From Paraburkholderia aromaticivorans (GTDB lineage Bacteria > Pseudomonadota > Gammaproteobacteria > Burkholderiales > Burkholderiaceae), in the NCBI RefSeq assembly GCF_012689525.1, contig NZ_CP051515.1, forward strand, positions 806,001-870,000: a stretch of 64,000 nt of DNA, read 5' to 3'. The notes beneath the pieces are model-generated. The model saw nothing but the letters and a program-made list of their open reading frames with translations, was not told where the DNA came from and did not search any database. Of the stretch, positions 1 through 8,278 are shown in pieces; within the stretch, counting starts at the first letter, position 1, and the number at the start of each line of letters is the position of its first letter. The position numbers were made by a program, and so were the translations under genes.

Positions 1-1140
1 GCGCTCAATCTGTTCATCCACGACGTCTATCACGACCGCAATATCGTGCGCGCCGGTATCGTGCCGGCCGAGCAGGTCTATACCAACGCGCAATACCGGC
101 CTGAAATGCAGGGCGTGAATGTGCCGCTCGGTGTTTACGCGCATATCGCCGGCGTCGACGTGGTGCGCGCGGGGGACGAGGGCGAGTTCTACGTGCTCGA
201 AGACAACTTGCGGGTGCCGTCGGGCGTCTCCTACATGTTGGAAAACCGCAAGATGATGATGCGGCTTTTCCCCGAGCTGTTCGTGCAGAACCGCATTGCG
301 CCGGTCGCGCATTATCCCGATCTGTTGCTCGATACGCTGCGTTCGGTCGCGCCCGAAGGTGTCGACGATCCGGTCGTGGTGGTGCTCACGCCGGGCATGT
401 ACAACTCCGCGTATTTCGAGCACACGTTCCTTGCGCAGCAGATGGGCGTGGAACTGGTAGAAGGCAAGGACCTGTTCGTCGACGACAACTATGTGTTCAT
501 GCGCACCACGCAAGGGCCGAAGCGCGTCGACGTGATCTACCGCCGCGTCGACGACGATTTTCTCGATCCGCTTGCCTTCCGTAACGACTCGGCGCTCGGC
601 GTGCCGGGTTTGCTGACCTCGTATCGCGCCGGTCGCGTGGCGCTCGCGAACGCGATGGGCACCGGCATTGCCGACGACAAATCGATCTACCCGTACGTGC
701 CGGAAATGATCGAGTTTTACCTCGGCGAGAAGCCGATCCTCAACAACGTGCCCACGTTCCAGTGCCGCAAACCCGACGATCTGGCGTACACGCTCGCCCA
801 TCTGCCGGAACTGGTCGTCAAGGAAGTGCACGGCGCGGGTGGCTACGGCATGCTCGTCGGACCGGCTTCGACGAAAGCCGAAATCGAATCGTTCCGTGAG
901 CGTTTGATCGCGCGTCCGGCGGGGTACATCGCGCAGCCCACGCTCGCGCTCTCCGCATGTCCGACGTTCGTCGAAGCCGGCATCGCGCCGCGCCATATCG
1001 ACTTGCGTCCGTTCGTGCTGTCCGGCAAGACCGTCACGATGGTTGCCGGCGGACTGACGCGCGTGGCGTTGCAGGAGGGCTCGCTCGTCGTCAATTCGTC
1101 GCAGGGAGGCGGGACCAAAGATACGTGGATGGTCGACTGA
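1..1140 (+). CDS. Circularly permuted ATP-grasp protein (COG2308 type), 5' end missing
   Basis: The frame is open from base 1, so the gene begins before the window; about 379 C-terminal residues are visible of a family normally near 470-480. The visible part contains [18 protein letters not shown] and the glycine-rich stretch [14 protein letters not shown], both typical of circularly permuted ATP-grasp proteins (DUF404/DUF407, COG2308). ATP-grasp enzymes join a carboxylate to an amine through an acyl phosphate; the substrate of this family is unknown. The next genes downstream encode an alpha-E protein, a transglutaminase and an Anbu protease, which is the known conserved neighbourhood of this family. 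A role in making a peptide or amide-linked product handled by those partners is an inference from that neighbourhood. Confidence 0.93.
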   Translation, partial: ALNLFIHDVYHDRNIVRAGIVPAEQVYTNAQYRPEMQGVNVPLGVYAHIAGVDVVRAGDEGEFYVLEDNLRVPSGVSYMLENRKMMMRLFPELFVQNRIAPVAHYPDLLLDTLRSVAPEGVDDPVVVVLTPGMYNSAYFEHTFLAQQMGVELVEGKDLFVDDNYVFMRTTQGPKRVDVIYRRVDDDFLDPLAFRNDSALGVPGLLTSYRAGRVALANAMGTGIADDKSIYPYVPEMIEFYLGEKPILNNVPTFQCRKPDDLAYTLAHLPELVVKEVHGAGGYGMLVGPASTKAEIESFRERLIARPAGYIAQPTLALSACPTFVEAGIAPRHIDLRPFVLSGKTVTMVAGGLTRVALQEGSLVVNSSQGGGTKDTWMVD

Positions 1141-1304
1141 CGCGGTTGCCAATGCGGTCGCACAGTCTTCACGCAACCGCGCCTGCAACCCAACGCGCCG
1201 GGCAGCACGTGATACGCAACACGCGCGCCGCCGGCGCACACGGATAACCAGCGCGGGCCTTTTACCTCGACGAGGCCTCGCGTCATCAGATACGGAACGC
1301 CGTC

Positions 1305-2255
1305 ATGCTAAGCCGAACCGCCGATCACCTTTTCTGGATGGCCCGCTACATGGAGCGCGCGGAGAACACCGCCCGCATGCTCGATATCAACCTGAAGGCG
1401 CTGCTGTTGCCGCAGACGCCTGAGCAGGAGGCGCGCGCGCAACGCTCGGTGCTGCGCATCTCCGAACTCGAAACCGCGTTCGCGCAGCGTTACGACGAAC
1501 CGACCCGCGAACACGTGCTCGATTTCATGGTGGCCGATGCGACCAATCCGTCGAGTATTCATTCGTGTCTGCAGGCCGCGCGCGAAAACGCCCGCGCTGT
1601 GCGCGGCACGTTGACGACCGAGTGGTGGGAAACCATTAACGACACGTGGCTCGAATTCAACGAGCGCGCCTCGGCGGGACAAGCCGCGAGCAATCCGGGC
1701 GCGCTGTTCGAATGGGTCAAGTTCCGCTCGCATCTGTCGCGCGGCGTGACGATCGGCACCGCGCTGCAGGACGACGCGTTCTTCTTCACGCAACTCGGCA
1801 CTTTCCTCGAACGCGCCGACAACACCGCGCGGATTCTCGACGTGCGCTTTGCCGACGTCGAACCGAATTCACGCGACGCCGCGCGCCAGCTCGAAGACTT
1901 CTATTACTGGACCTCGATCCTGAGTTCGGTGTCAGCGCTGGAGATTTACCGCAAGGTGTATCGCGACGTCGTCACGCCGGCGCGCGTGGTCGAACTGATG
2001 ATCCTGAATCAGCAGATGCCGCGTTCGCTGCTGGCGTCGCTCGAAGGCGTCTGCGTGAATCTGGCGATGCTGCGCACCTCGGGCTCGAACCAGTGCGAAC
2101 GGTTCGCCGGCAAGTTGCGCGCCGAACTCGTGTACTCCGACATCCGGCAGATTTTCGAAGCCGGCCTGCACGCCTATCTGACACAGTTCCTCGCTCGCGT
2201 GTTCGAGCTGGGCAATCTGGTTGCGCGTACCTATCTGATGTTGCCAGTCGCCTGA
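1305..2255 (+). CDS. Alpha-E domain protein (COG2307/DUF403)
   Basis: A 316-residue soluble, nearly all-helical protein. It opens with MLSRTADHLFWMARYMERAE, and a second similar segment, TQLGTFLERADNTARILD, lies near residue 165; both are typical of alpha-E proteins. The biochemical function of the family is not established. It lies 165 bases after the ATP-grasp gene and 12 bases before the transglutaminase, on the same strand, so the three are probably co-transcribed. Comparative genomics has linked this trio to Anbu proteases, and the Anbu gene does follow here. I see no catalytic motif of my own to propose. Confidence 0.94.
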   Translation: MLSRTADHLFWMARYMERAENTARMLDINLKALLLPQTPEQEARAQRSVLRISELETAFAQRYDEPTREHVLDFMVADATNPSSIHSCLQAARENARAVRGTLTTEWWETINDTWLEFNERASAGQAASNPGALFEWVKFRSHLSRGVTIGTALQDDAFFFTQLGTFLERADNTARILDVRFADVEPNSRDAARQLEDFYYWTSILSSVSALEIYRKVYRDVVTPARVVELMILNQQMPRSLLASLEGVCVNLAMLRTSGSNQCERFAGKLRAELVYSDIRQIFEAGLHAYLTQFLARVFELGNLVARTYLMLPVA

Positions 2256-2267
2256 CGGAGTTTCTTT

Positions 2268-3068
2268 ATGTACCTGACGATCCGCCACGACACGTCCTAT
2301 CGCTACGAAGCGACTGTCCATTATTCGATCCAGCAGCTGCGTCTGACGCCGGCGAGCGGTGCCTCGCAAGTGGTGCGGCGCTGGAGCATCGACGCGCCGG
2401 GCAAGCTCGACGCGACCTTCGACGCTTACGGCAACGTGCTGCACACGCTGGTCATCAACAAGCCGCATAGCGAGATTCGTCTGCATGTGGCCGGCGAAGT
2501 GGACACGATTCCGCTGATCGACGGCCATTTGCCGGACGCCGTCGGCCCGATTCCGCTGGAGCATTTCACCTGCTCGACGCGGCTGACCGAGGCCGATGCG
2601 GCGGTCCGTGAACTGGCCGAATCGGTGCCGAGTTTGACCAGCTCGGCGAATCTGATCGCGCTGTCCGAACAGATCGTGCAGTGTGTGAAGTACAACCCGG
2701 GCATTACCGAAGTCACCAGCACGGCCGCCCAGGCGCTCGCGCTCGGCAACGGCGTCTGCCAGGACCACGCGCATCTGATGCTCGCGTGCTGCCGCGCGCG
2801 CGGCATTCCGGCGCGCTACGTGAGCGGCTATATCGAACCCGGCGAGGTGACGCACGGCGCGAGCCATGCATGGGTGGACGTGTGGGTCGAAGGCAAAGGC
2901 TGGATTTCCATCGACGTCACGCACGCCGCATTTGCCAGCGAGCTCTACTGCCGCCTCGCCGTTGCGCGGGACTACGAAGCGGCCGCGCCGGTGCGTGGCC
3001 GGCGTATCGGTGGGCTGGAAGAACAGCTGAAAGTGTCCGTTAAGGTCAGCGGGCAACAGTCACAATAG
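2268..3068 (+). CDS. Transglutaminase-like cysteine protease/transferase (COG1305)
   Basis: A 266-residue protein with the N-terminal beta-rich region typical of bacterial transglutaminase-like proteins (YLTIRHDTSYRYEATVHYS) followed by a transglutaminase core. The likely catalytic triad is Cys164 (GNGVCQDHAH), His200 (GASHAWVDV) and Asp216 (WISIDVTH). No signal peptide is visible, so it is probably cytoplasmic. The start is 12 bases after the alpha-E stop, preceded by a GGAG-type ribosome site (acggagtttctttATG). Proteins of this kind hydrolyse or transfer peptide amide bonds. Being sandwiched between ATP-grasp/alpha-E and Anbu genes suggests it acts on the same unknown peptide or protein conjugate. 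Confidence 0.95.
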   Translation: MYLTIRHDTSYRYEATVHYSIQQLRLTPASGASQVVRRWSIDAPGKLDATFDAYGNVLHTLVINKPHSEIRLHVAGEVDTIPLIDGHLPDAVGPIPLEHFTCSTRLTEADAAVRELAESVPSLTSSANLIALSEQIVQCVKYNPGITEVTSTAAQALALGNGVCQDHAHLMLACCRARGIPARYVSGYIEPGEVTHGASHAWVDVWVEGKGWISIDVTHAAFASELYCRLAVARDYEAAAPVRGRRIGGLEEQLKVSVKVSGQQSQ

Positions 3069-3246
3069 AGACGCAATGAGGGCGGCCCACGGAAAGGGCT
3101 CTGGAGACGCCAGCGAGCGCCAGCCCTCCTATCCCCATTCAGAATAGGCCCGCAAAGGCCGATAATCGGCAGATAACGGGATAGCGGCGCATGCGCGCCG
3201 CATTACAATAGCGCCGTTCAGTTGTTTTTTGCGGGTACCTTTCCTT

Positions 3247-4119
3247 ATGACTTACTGTGTCGCGATGTCCGTCGACGACGGTCTCGTGTTCCTCTCGGAC
3301 ACGCGCACCAATGCGGGGGTCGATCACATCAGCACCGCGCGCAAGATGTCGGTGTTCGAGCTGCCGGGCGAGCGCATGCTCACGCTGCTGGGCGCCGGCA
3401 ATCTGTCGCTCACCCAGGCGGTGTTGCACGAGCTGTCCGAGCCCACGGATCCTTCCCTGCCCACGCTCTGGAGCGCGCCGACCATGGCCGACGCGGCCCG
3501 TGTGATCGGCCGCGCGGTGCGTTCCGTGCATCAGCGCGAGGCGGAGGCGTTGCAGGAATTCGGCGTCGACTTCAATTGCAGCTTCATTCTCGGTGGGCAG
3601 ATCGCTGGCAACCGGCCGCGCCTGTTCATGATCTACGCGGCGGGCAATTTCATCGAGGCGTCGGCGGTGAATCCGTATTTCCAGATCGGCGAGGCCAAGT
3701 ACGGCAAGCCGATCATCGACCGCGTGCTGACACCGTCCACGCCGCTCGACGAAGCCGCCAAATGCGCGCTGATCTCCATGGACTCGACGCTGCGCTCGAA
3801 TCTGTCGGTCGGCCTGCCGCTCGATCTGCTGGTCTACCAGAAGGACACGCTGCGCGTCACGCGCTTCGTCTCGATCGATCACGACAACGCGTACTTCGAA
3901 ATGATTCACCGGACGTGGGGCGAGCGGCTGCGCCAGGTGTTCGGCGAGATCCCCGATCCGGACTGGCAGGAATCGCCGAATGTGCCGTTGCTGCAGCGGG
4001 AGCGGGCGCTGGTGCTGCATCGCGCGCCGGTGGGCGCTGATGGCATCGAGCATGAACTCGACGCGAAGCCCGCGCAGACGTTGGCGCAGGCGGAGAGAGG
4101 CAAGGCGCAGCGGAAGTAA
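3247..4119 (+). CDS. Anbu: proteasome-type Ntn-hydrolase protease (COG3484)
   Basis: A 290-residue member of the Anbu family (ancestral beta subunit), a bacterial relative of 20S proteasome beta subunits and HslV. The start is the ATG that gives Met-Thr-Tyr-Cys, so removal of Met exposes Thr1 as catalytic nucleophile; Asp17 (FLSDTRTNAG) and a Lys near position 32 (TARKM) complete the usual site. An upstream in-frame TTG would add six residues and bury the threonine, so I reject it. The last roughly 40 residues are a charged tail (AQAERGKAQRK). Anbu assembles into an open ring in the family members studied, but its substrates are unknown. It is last in the ATP-grasp, alpha-E, transglutaminase series, 178 bases after the transglutaminase gene, and is followed by a strong terminator. 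Confidence 0.96.
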   Translation: MTYCVAMSVDDGLVFLSDTRTNAGVDHISTARKMSVFELPGERMLTLLGAGNLSLTQAVLHELSEPTDPSLPTLWSAPTMADAARVIGRAVRSVHQREAEALQEFGVDFNCSFILGGQIAGNRPRLFMIYAAGNFIEASAVNPYFQIGEAKYGKPIIDRVLTPSTPLDEAAKCALISMDSTLRSNLSVGLPLDLLVYQKDTLRVTRFVSIDHDNAYFEMIHRTWGERLRQVFGEIPDPDWQESPNVPLLQRERALVLHRAPVGADGIEHELDAKPAQTLAQAERGKAQRK

Positions 4120-4184
4120 GCCGAGAGATGCGTTCGTTTGCGTCGGGCCGGCATGAGGTGGCTTCGGCGGGAGGGCAGTACAGC

Positions 4185-4228
4185 AAAGGTCGTCAGGAGC
4201 CTGAATCAGGCTTGCTGGCGGCCTTTTT
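4185..4228 (+). terminator. Rho-independent terminator after the Anbu gene
   Basis: A 12-bp stem (4185-4196 with 4215-4226, ten Watson-Crick and two G-U pairs) whose loop itself contains gcctga/tcaggc, followed by a T-run at 4224-4228. It ends the rightward Anbu cluster 66 bases after the stop codon. Confidence 0.85.
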
Positions 4229-4266
4229 CATTTGGATCGTCCAGAAGAATCAAAGAACTCAGGACG

Positions 4267-4303
4267 AAAAAAAACCAGCCACAGGCTTTTCACCCGTGGC
4301 TGG
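4267..4303 (-). terminator. Rho-independent terminator of the first porin gene
   Basis: Stem ccagccac (4275-4282) with gtggctgg (4296-4303), and an eight-base A run at 4267-4274 that reads as a U tract on the minus strand. It lies 40 bases beyond the porin stop codon. Confidence 0.9.
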
Positions 4304-4343
4304 TCTTCAACTGCGTGCTGCTTCAGCAGTCCGTCAAGTTCGA

Positions 4344-5519
4344 TTAGAACTTGTGGCGGATGCCCAGGCTGACCAGTTCTTGCGAGCTGGAAGCCGAGTC
4401 GTAGCCGTACGAACCGATTGCTGCGCCTGCGTCGACGACGGCCGAACCGCCACCAGACAGTGCATGGCGCTGATCGCCGCTCGCGTGCTGGTAGGCACCG
4501 ACCAGGTAGATGTCCGTGCGCTTCGACAGGTTGTAGTCGCCGCCCAGCGAGACTTGATGGTACGTTGCGCCCGTGTCGCCGCTCGACTTCGTGTAGATGT
4601 AGCCCAAGCCCACCAGCATTGCCGGGGTTGCCTGGTAGCCCAGGTAAGCGCCGCCGACGTTGAACTTCTCGGTCGAACCGAAGCCCGATGCTGCGTCCGG
4701 CTTGTATTGAGCGTTGCTGTAGCGCAGGTTGGCCGTGAACGGGCCTGTGACGTACTGCACTGCCACCGAAGCGATGCCGATCGACTTCGCCGTCGAGTAG
4801 ATGCCGCTAACCTGGTTGTCGAACGTGCCGTCCGACGTGCCGCCCCAGCCTGCGCGTGCAACCGGCGAGTTTGCGTTGTCTGCGCGGAAGTAGCCGGCAG
4901 CGACGCTGAACGGACCCGTTGCGTACGTTGCAGCGCCCGACCACGTTTGGCCCGAACCCGTCTGGCCAGCCACGCCGCCCAGAGCGTACATGCCTTCGAA
5001 CTGGAAGCCGCCCCACACCGGCGAGGTGTACTTGACGGCGCTGTTCGTGCGCGAGGAGTTGTCGTTGTTGTCGACGTCGCCCGGCGTGGTGAAGGTCGAA
5101 CCGAAGTAGTTGTCAGCCGTCAGCGGCTGAACCAGGTCGACCACCGGGTCGTATTGACGACCCAGCGTGACCGTGCCCCACTGATCGCCCGTCAGGCCCA
5201 CATACGCTTGACGACCGAACATCTTGCCACCTTGGCCCAGCGTGCCGTTGTTCACGTCAAAGCCGTTTTCCAACTGGAAGATTGCCTTCAGGCCACCGCC
5301 GAGGTCTTCCGTGCCCTTCAGGCCGAAACGGGGACCTTGCAGGTTGCCGCCGACCAGGCCAACTTGATTCGAGTTGTTGCCGTTCGCGTCTTTCGTGTTG
5401 TGAGCGTACTGGATCGATTCGTCGATCAAACCGTACAGAGTCACGCTGCTTTGAGCATGTGCCACGCCAGTGGCGCTGAGGAGCGCCAGCGAGAGGGTAG
5501 ACAGTGCGATTCGTTTCAT
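4344..5519 (-). CDS. Gram-negative general porin (OmpC-like, Burkholderia type)
   Basis: A 391-residue outer-membrane trimeric beta-barrel porin for passive uptake of small hydrophilic solutes. A signal peptide ends at about GVAHAQSSVTLYG, and SSVTLYGLIDE is the usual start of mature Burkholderiaceae porins. Internal landmarks are RFGLKGTEDLGGGLKAIFQL and FGRQAYVGL, the YNLSKRTDIYLVGAYQ strand near the C-terminus, and a terminal Phe (GIRHKF) needed for barrel insertion. I chose the ATG that gives MKRIALSTLS, because GGAG lies six bases upstream; a GTG four codons earlier would use that ribosome site as coding sequence. It is single-gene, with its own terminator and a long AT-rich upstream region. 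Confidence 0.96.
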   Translation of the reverse strand: MKRIALSTLSLALLSATGVAHAQSSVTLYGLIDESIQYAHNTKDANGNNSNQVGLVGGNLQGPRFGLKGTEDLGGGLKAIFQLENGFDVNNGTLGQGGKMFGRQAYVGLTGDQWGTVTLGRQYDPVVDLVQPLTADNYFGSTFTTPGDVDNNDNSSRTNSAVKYTSPVWGGFQFEGMYALGGVAGQTGSGQTWSGAATYATGPFSVAAGYFRADNANSPVARAGWGGTSDGTFDNQVSGIYSTAKSIGIASVAVQYVTGPFTANLRYSNAQYKPDAASGFGSTEKFNVGGAYLGYQATPAMLVGLGYIYTKSSGDTGATYHQVSLGGDYNLSKRTDIYLVGAYQHASGDQRHALSGGGSAVVDAGAAIGSYGYDSASSSQELVSLGIRHKF

Positions 5520-5937
5520 CCATTTCTCCACGCAGATGATTAGTTTCTTTGTTGCGGAACGGAGAATAGCTCACCGGGTCATTCGGCAAGAACTGGAAAA
5601 AAAAGAGTGTCTCCAAAAACTGACAAACCACGCAAAGCCTTGTATTTAAAGCGCGTTAACGATTATTTCTGTTTCAGCAACATTTATTCGTTGACTCAGC
5701 ATTATTGTTGTTTTGTTGACAGTGAGTGCTCCAATACGTGTACTTTCGACACTGATTTGAAAGTGAGCTGTAATGAAGTCGTCTAATTTACCGGCTCCTT
5801 TTGTAGCGTTTCTATAAAAATCGAGTGAGATCTCGCTTGACGGGGTCGCTAGACAGGTTTTCGGCGTTGTGAGCAGGCGCAACCCACCAGGCTGACAGGT
5901 GCAGCCCTCGACGCCTGCCTGGTTGCGACTTGCGGTC
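5520..5937. other. AT-rich intergenic region upstream of the porin
   Basis: This 418-base gap lies between the porin start and the 3' end of the YihY gene. Positions about 5640-5835 are visibly AT-rich (near 40% GC by eye) against high-GC surroundings. A minus-strand frame at 5646-5882 could encode 78 residues, but it has no recognisable domain and I do not accept it as a gene. The region most likely carries porin transcription control. I see no convincing -35/-10 pair that I can assign. Confidence 0.5.
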
Positions 5938-7269
5938 TTATCGTTCGCTGTTGTGGGTATTCCGACGCGCGACCATTGCGGCAGCCAACCCGGCAGTCGC
6001 CGCGAAGATCACCGAAGGCCACGGATGTCGCCTCACGTAGCGGTCGGCCGCGATAGCTTTGCGGCTCGCCTCGACTAGCGTGACGGCGGCGATACGCGTC
6101 GCTTGCGCTTCGGCCAGCACGACCGTACGGCCGACCTTGAGCGCCGTTGCTCGCACCGACGGCCTGTTTCTGGCTTGCGCCCGGAGAGTCGCCGCCGGTG
6201 CTGCGCCGTCAAGCGCGCCTGCTTTCGCGGCTCGCATGGCGGGAGTGAGCGCGGCGTCGCCCAACGCGGCGCGTCCGTCCGCTTTCGCATCGGCGTGCGG
6301 CACTGCATCCGCGGCAACCGTCGATGCCGCCAGCACCGAGGCGAGCTTGGCGCGGCTACCGGGCGGCGTGTTGTCCTGCATGCCCCAGCTTCCACGCGGA
6401 TCGTGCATACGCCCGCGCGCCGCCGAAAATTCCGCGCCGAGCAGCAGCACGGCGGCGGAGAAGTACAGCCACATCAGCAGCACGGCGAGCGAACCGGCCG
6501 CGCCGAACGAGGTGGCCATGCCGGCGTGCGCGAGATACAGCGCGAACAGCTTCTTGCCCGCCGAAAACAGCACGGCCGCGACAATCCCGCCGACGAACGC
6601 ATCCCGCCAGCGCACGCGGGCATCCGGCAGAAACTTGAGCAAGCCGGCGAAGGCGAACGCCAGCACCAGCAGGCCGACACCGAGTTGCAGAAGATTGCCG
6701 ATCATGACATACGGCGAGTCGCCCCACAGCCATTTTCCGACGAAGGTGATGACCGTATCGAGCACCAGCGACACGATCAGCAGGAACGCCACCCCCAGCA
6801 CCAGCCCAAACGAAATCAGACGCACGCGCACCAGCGCGATCACGCTCGACGAACGCGGCCCGGTATTCGGCCAGACTAGATTGAGTGCGCTATTCAGCGA
6901 CGAAAAGGTCGCGGAAGCGCCGATCACCAGTGTCGCCAACGAAATGATCGCCGCGATGCCACCGGCGCTGCCGCTGTGATGCGCGTTCTCGACGATCGTC
7001 TGGACGCCCGCGGCGGCCTGGTCGCCGAGCAAGCCGTGGATATGGTTGAACAACTCGCCGCGCGCGGCCTCGGCGCCGAAGAACCAGCCGGCCACGGCGA
7101 TCACCATCACCAGCGTGGGCGCGAGGGAGAACGCGGCATAGAAAGCGATGCTCGCGGCCATGGCCGCGCAGCGGTCGTCGGCGAATTGTTTGAAGGCGTC
7201 AATAGCCCAGTTGGCCTGCTTGCGGGCCACCTGTTGGAGGTTCTCGGCGGAAAGCGTGTCGATGTCCAT
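5938..7269 (-). CDS. YihY/BrkB family inner-membrane protein with Ala-rich C-terminal extension
   Basis: A 443-residue protein with about six predicted membrane helices in residues 30-300. It includes the family stretch SIAFYAAFSLAPTLVMVIAV and the helix region YLAHAGMATSFGAAGSLAVL followed by LLMWLYFSAAVLLLGAEF. YihY/BrkB proteins are inner-membrane proteins of unsettled function; some were once called ribonuclease BN. The last 140 residues form a cytoplasmic-looking Ala/Arg-rich tail ending in a further hydrophobic stretch (PWPSVIFAATAGLAAAMVARR), longer than in the minimal family. The start MDIDTLSAENLQQ is preferred over an upstream extension that lacks family similarity. It is divergent from the YbaK-like gene. 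Confidence 0.92.
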   Translation of the reverse strand: MDIDTLSAENLQQVARKQANWAIDAFKQFADDRCAAMAASIAFYAAFSLAPTLVMVIAVAGWFFGAEAARGELFNHIHGLLGDQAAAGVQTIVENAHHSGSAGGIAAIISLATLVIGASATFSSLNSALNLVWPNTGPRSSSVIALVRVRLISFGLVLGVAFLLIVSLVLDTVITFVGKWLWGDSPYVMIGNLLQLGVGLLVLAFAFAGLLKFLPDARVRWRDAFVGGIVAAVLFSAGKKLFALYLAHAGMATSFGAAGSLAVLLMWLYFSAAVLLLGAEFSAARGRMHDPRGSWGMQDNTPPGSRAKLASVLAASTVAADAVPHADAKADGRAALGDAALTPAMRAAKAGALDGAAPAATLRAQARNRPSVRATALKVGRTVVLAEAQATRIAAVTLVEASRKAIAADRYVRRHPWPSVIFAATAGLAAAMVARRNTHNSER

Positions 7270-7453
7270 GGTCGTGTTTCCCAATGGGTACTGGCGCTGC
7301 GCGGGCAATACGAGGTGGCGGGTGCGGACCGGGGGGGGGCGGACTGGTCGTGCAGCTTCACCGCAGTCTTCGCTTTAAAGCCTTTCGCAAACCTTGTGCC
7401 TGTCACTATAACAAGCGCGACCGGCACGCGCCGCCCCCGTGCCGGCACCGGCC

Positions 7454-7475
7454 GCACACCTCGGGCGAGGTGTGC
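7454..7475 (+). other. Hairpin in the leader of the YbaK-like gene
   Basis: Perfect 9-bp inverted repeat gcacacctc / gaggtgtgc with a four-base loop, ending 39 bases before the start codon. It has no T-run, so it is not an obvious terminator. It could be an operator or an mRNA leader hairpin. Confidence 0.35.
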
Positions 7476-7514
7476 CGTTAGAATGCGGAGGGATCCTCAT
7501 ACACTTTGCTCACT

Positions 7515-8054
7515 ATGCACTCGCACGAACTCGTACAGCGGCTGGACGTCATTGCAGCGGAACAATTGGGCGCGCATTTGCCTGCGCATGTGGTCGAGCA
7601 GTTGCCGGCGCAAGGCGTCACGGTGTTCTCCGTCACCGACGACGCGTCGGATACCGCCGCATTCAGCGCGCGCTACGGCTTCGGCCTGGAAGACTGCGCG
7701 AACACGATCGTGATCCGCTACAAGAAAGAGGGCGCCGAGCATTACGCGGCGGTGGTCTCGCTGGGTTCGCTGCGGCTCGACATTAACGGTGCGGTGAAGG
7801 CGGCGCTGGGCGCGCAGCGGCTTTCGTTCGCCAAGCGGGAAGCGGCGGTCGAGCACAGCGGCATGGAGTTCGGCGGTATCACGGCCTTCGGCTTGCCGGA
7901 CGACTGGCGCGTTCTCGTCGATGCCGCCGTCATGGAGCGGACCCAGATCGTCATGGGCGCGGGCGTGCGAGCCGCCAAGTTGTTGCTGGCGCCTGACGTC
8001 TTGCGTCAGTGGCCGCGCTGCGAAGTTGCCTCGCTGACGCTGCCGGCGGAATAA
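7515..8054 (+). CDS. YbaK/ProX-type aminoacyl-tRNA deacylase domain protein
   Basis: A 179-residue single-domain protein resembling the YbaK/EbsC/ProXp family, which hydrolyses mischarged aminoacyl-tRNA such as Cys-tRNA-Pro or Ala-tRNA-Pro. Matching features are the strand AAVVSLGSLRLDIN, the segment LSFAKREAAVEHSGMEFGGI, with the conserved Gly-Gly turn before the active-site region, and AGVRAAKLLLAP near the end. The N-terminal 50 residues (LGAHLPAHVVEQ) are typical of the group with a helix preceding the domain. The ATG at 7515 is chosen over an in-frame TTG three codons earlier. The exact tRNA specificity cannot be read from sequence. Confidence 0.85.
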   Translation: MHSHELVQRLDVIAAEQLGAHLPAHVVEQLPAQGVTVFSVTDDASDTAAFSARYGFGLEDCANTIVIRYKKEGAEHYAAVVSLGSLRLDINGAVKAALGAQRLSFAKREAAVEHSGMEFGGITAFGLPDDWRVLVDAAVMERTQIVMGAGVRAAKLLLAPDVLRQWPRCEVASLTLPAE

Positions 8055-8278
8055 ATCCTCGCTCGACCCGCGTGCACGAAGTCAGTTTGGGAAGGCGCCG
8101 CTTCGTTAACCGCGTCGTGAGCCGCGCCTGCCAGGCCCGCGTCAAGGCCCGGCGCCCGAAGCCGATCGGCAAAGCCTGAAGTTTTCTCCCGTTCCGCCGT
8201 TAATCCAGAGAGTGACATGAACCGCCGCGGCGTCCGCCGCGAGCGGCGCGTCGACGACAAAGTACAAGGGATACGGAG

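Noticed and set aside
3229..4119. TTG start six codons upstream in the Anbu gene
   Set aside because: It would bury the catalytic Thr1 and has no good ribosome site. The ATG-ACT start gives the conserved Met-Thr.
3247..4119. Classical HslV or 20S proteasome subunit
   Set aside because: The MTYCVAMSVDDG start, the length and the neighbouring ATP-grasp, alpha-E and transglutaminase genes are specific to Anbu. No HslU or proteasome ATPase is nearby.
4128..5543. Long plus-strand frame antisense to the first porin
   Set aside because: It mirrors the porin gene, has no domain, and the porin is unmistakable on the minus strand.
5646..5882. 78-residue minus-strand frame in the AT-rich region
   Set aside because: No ribosome site or family similarity is visible. 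The AT-rich base composition makes a regulatory region more likely.
7331..7339. Run of nine G as a phase-variable tract
   Set aside because: It lies in non-coding DNA between divergent genes and is not within a promoter I can identify.
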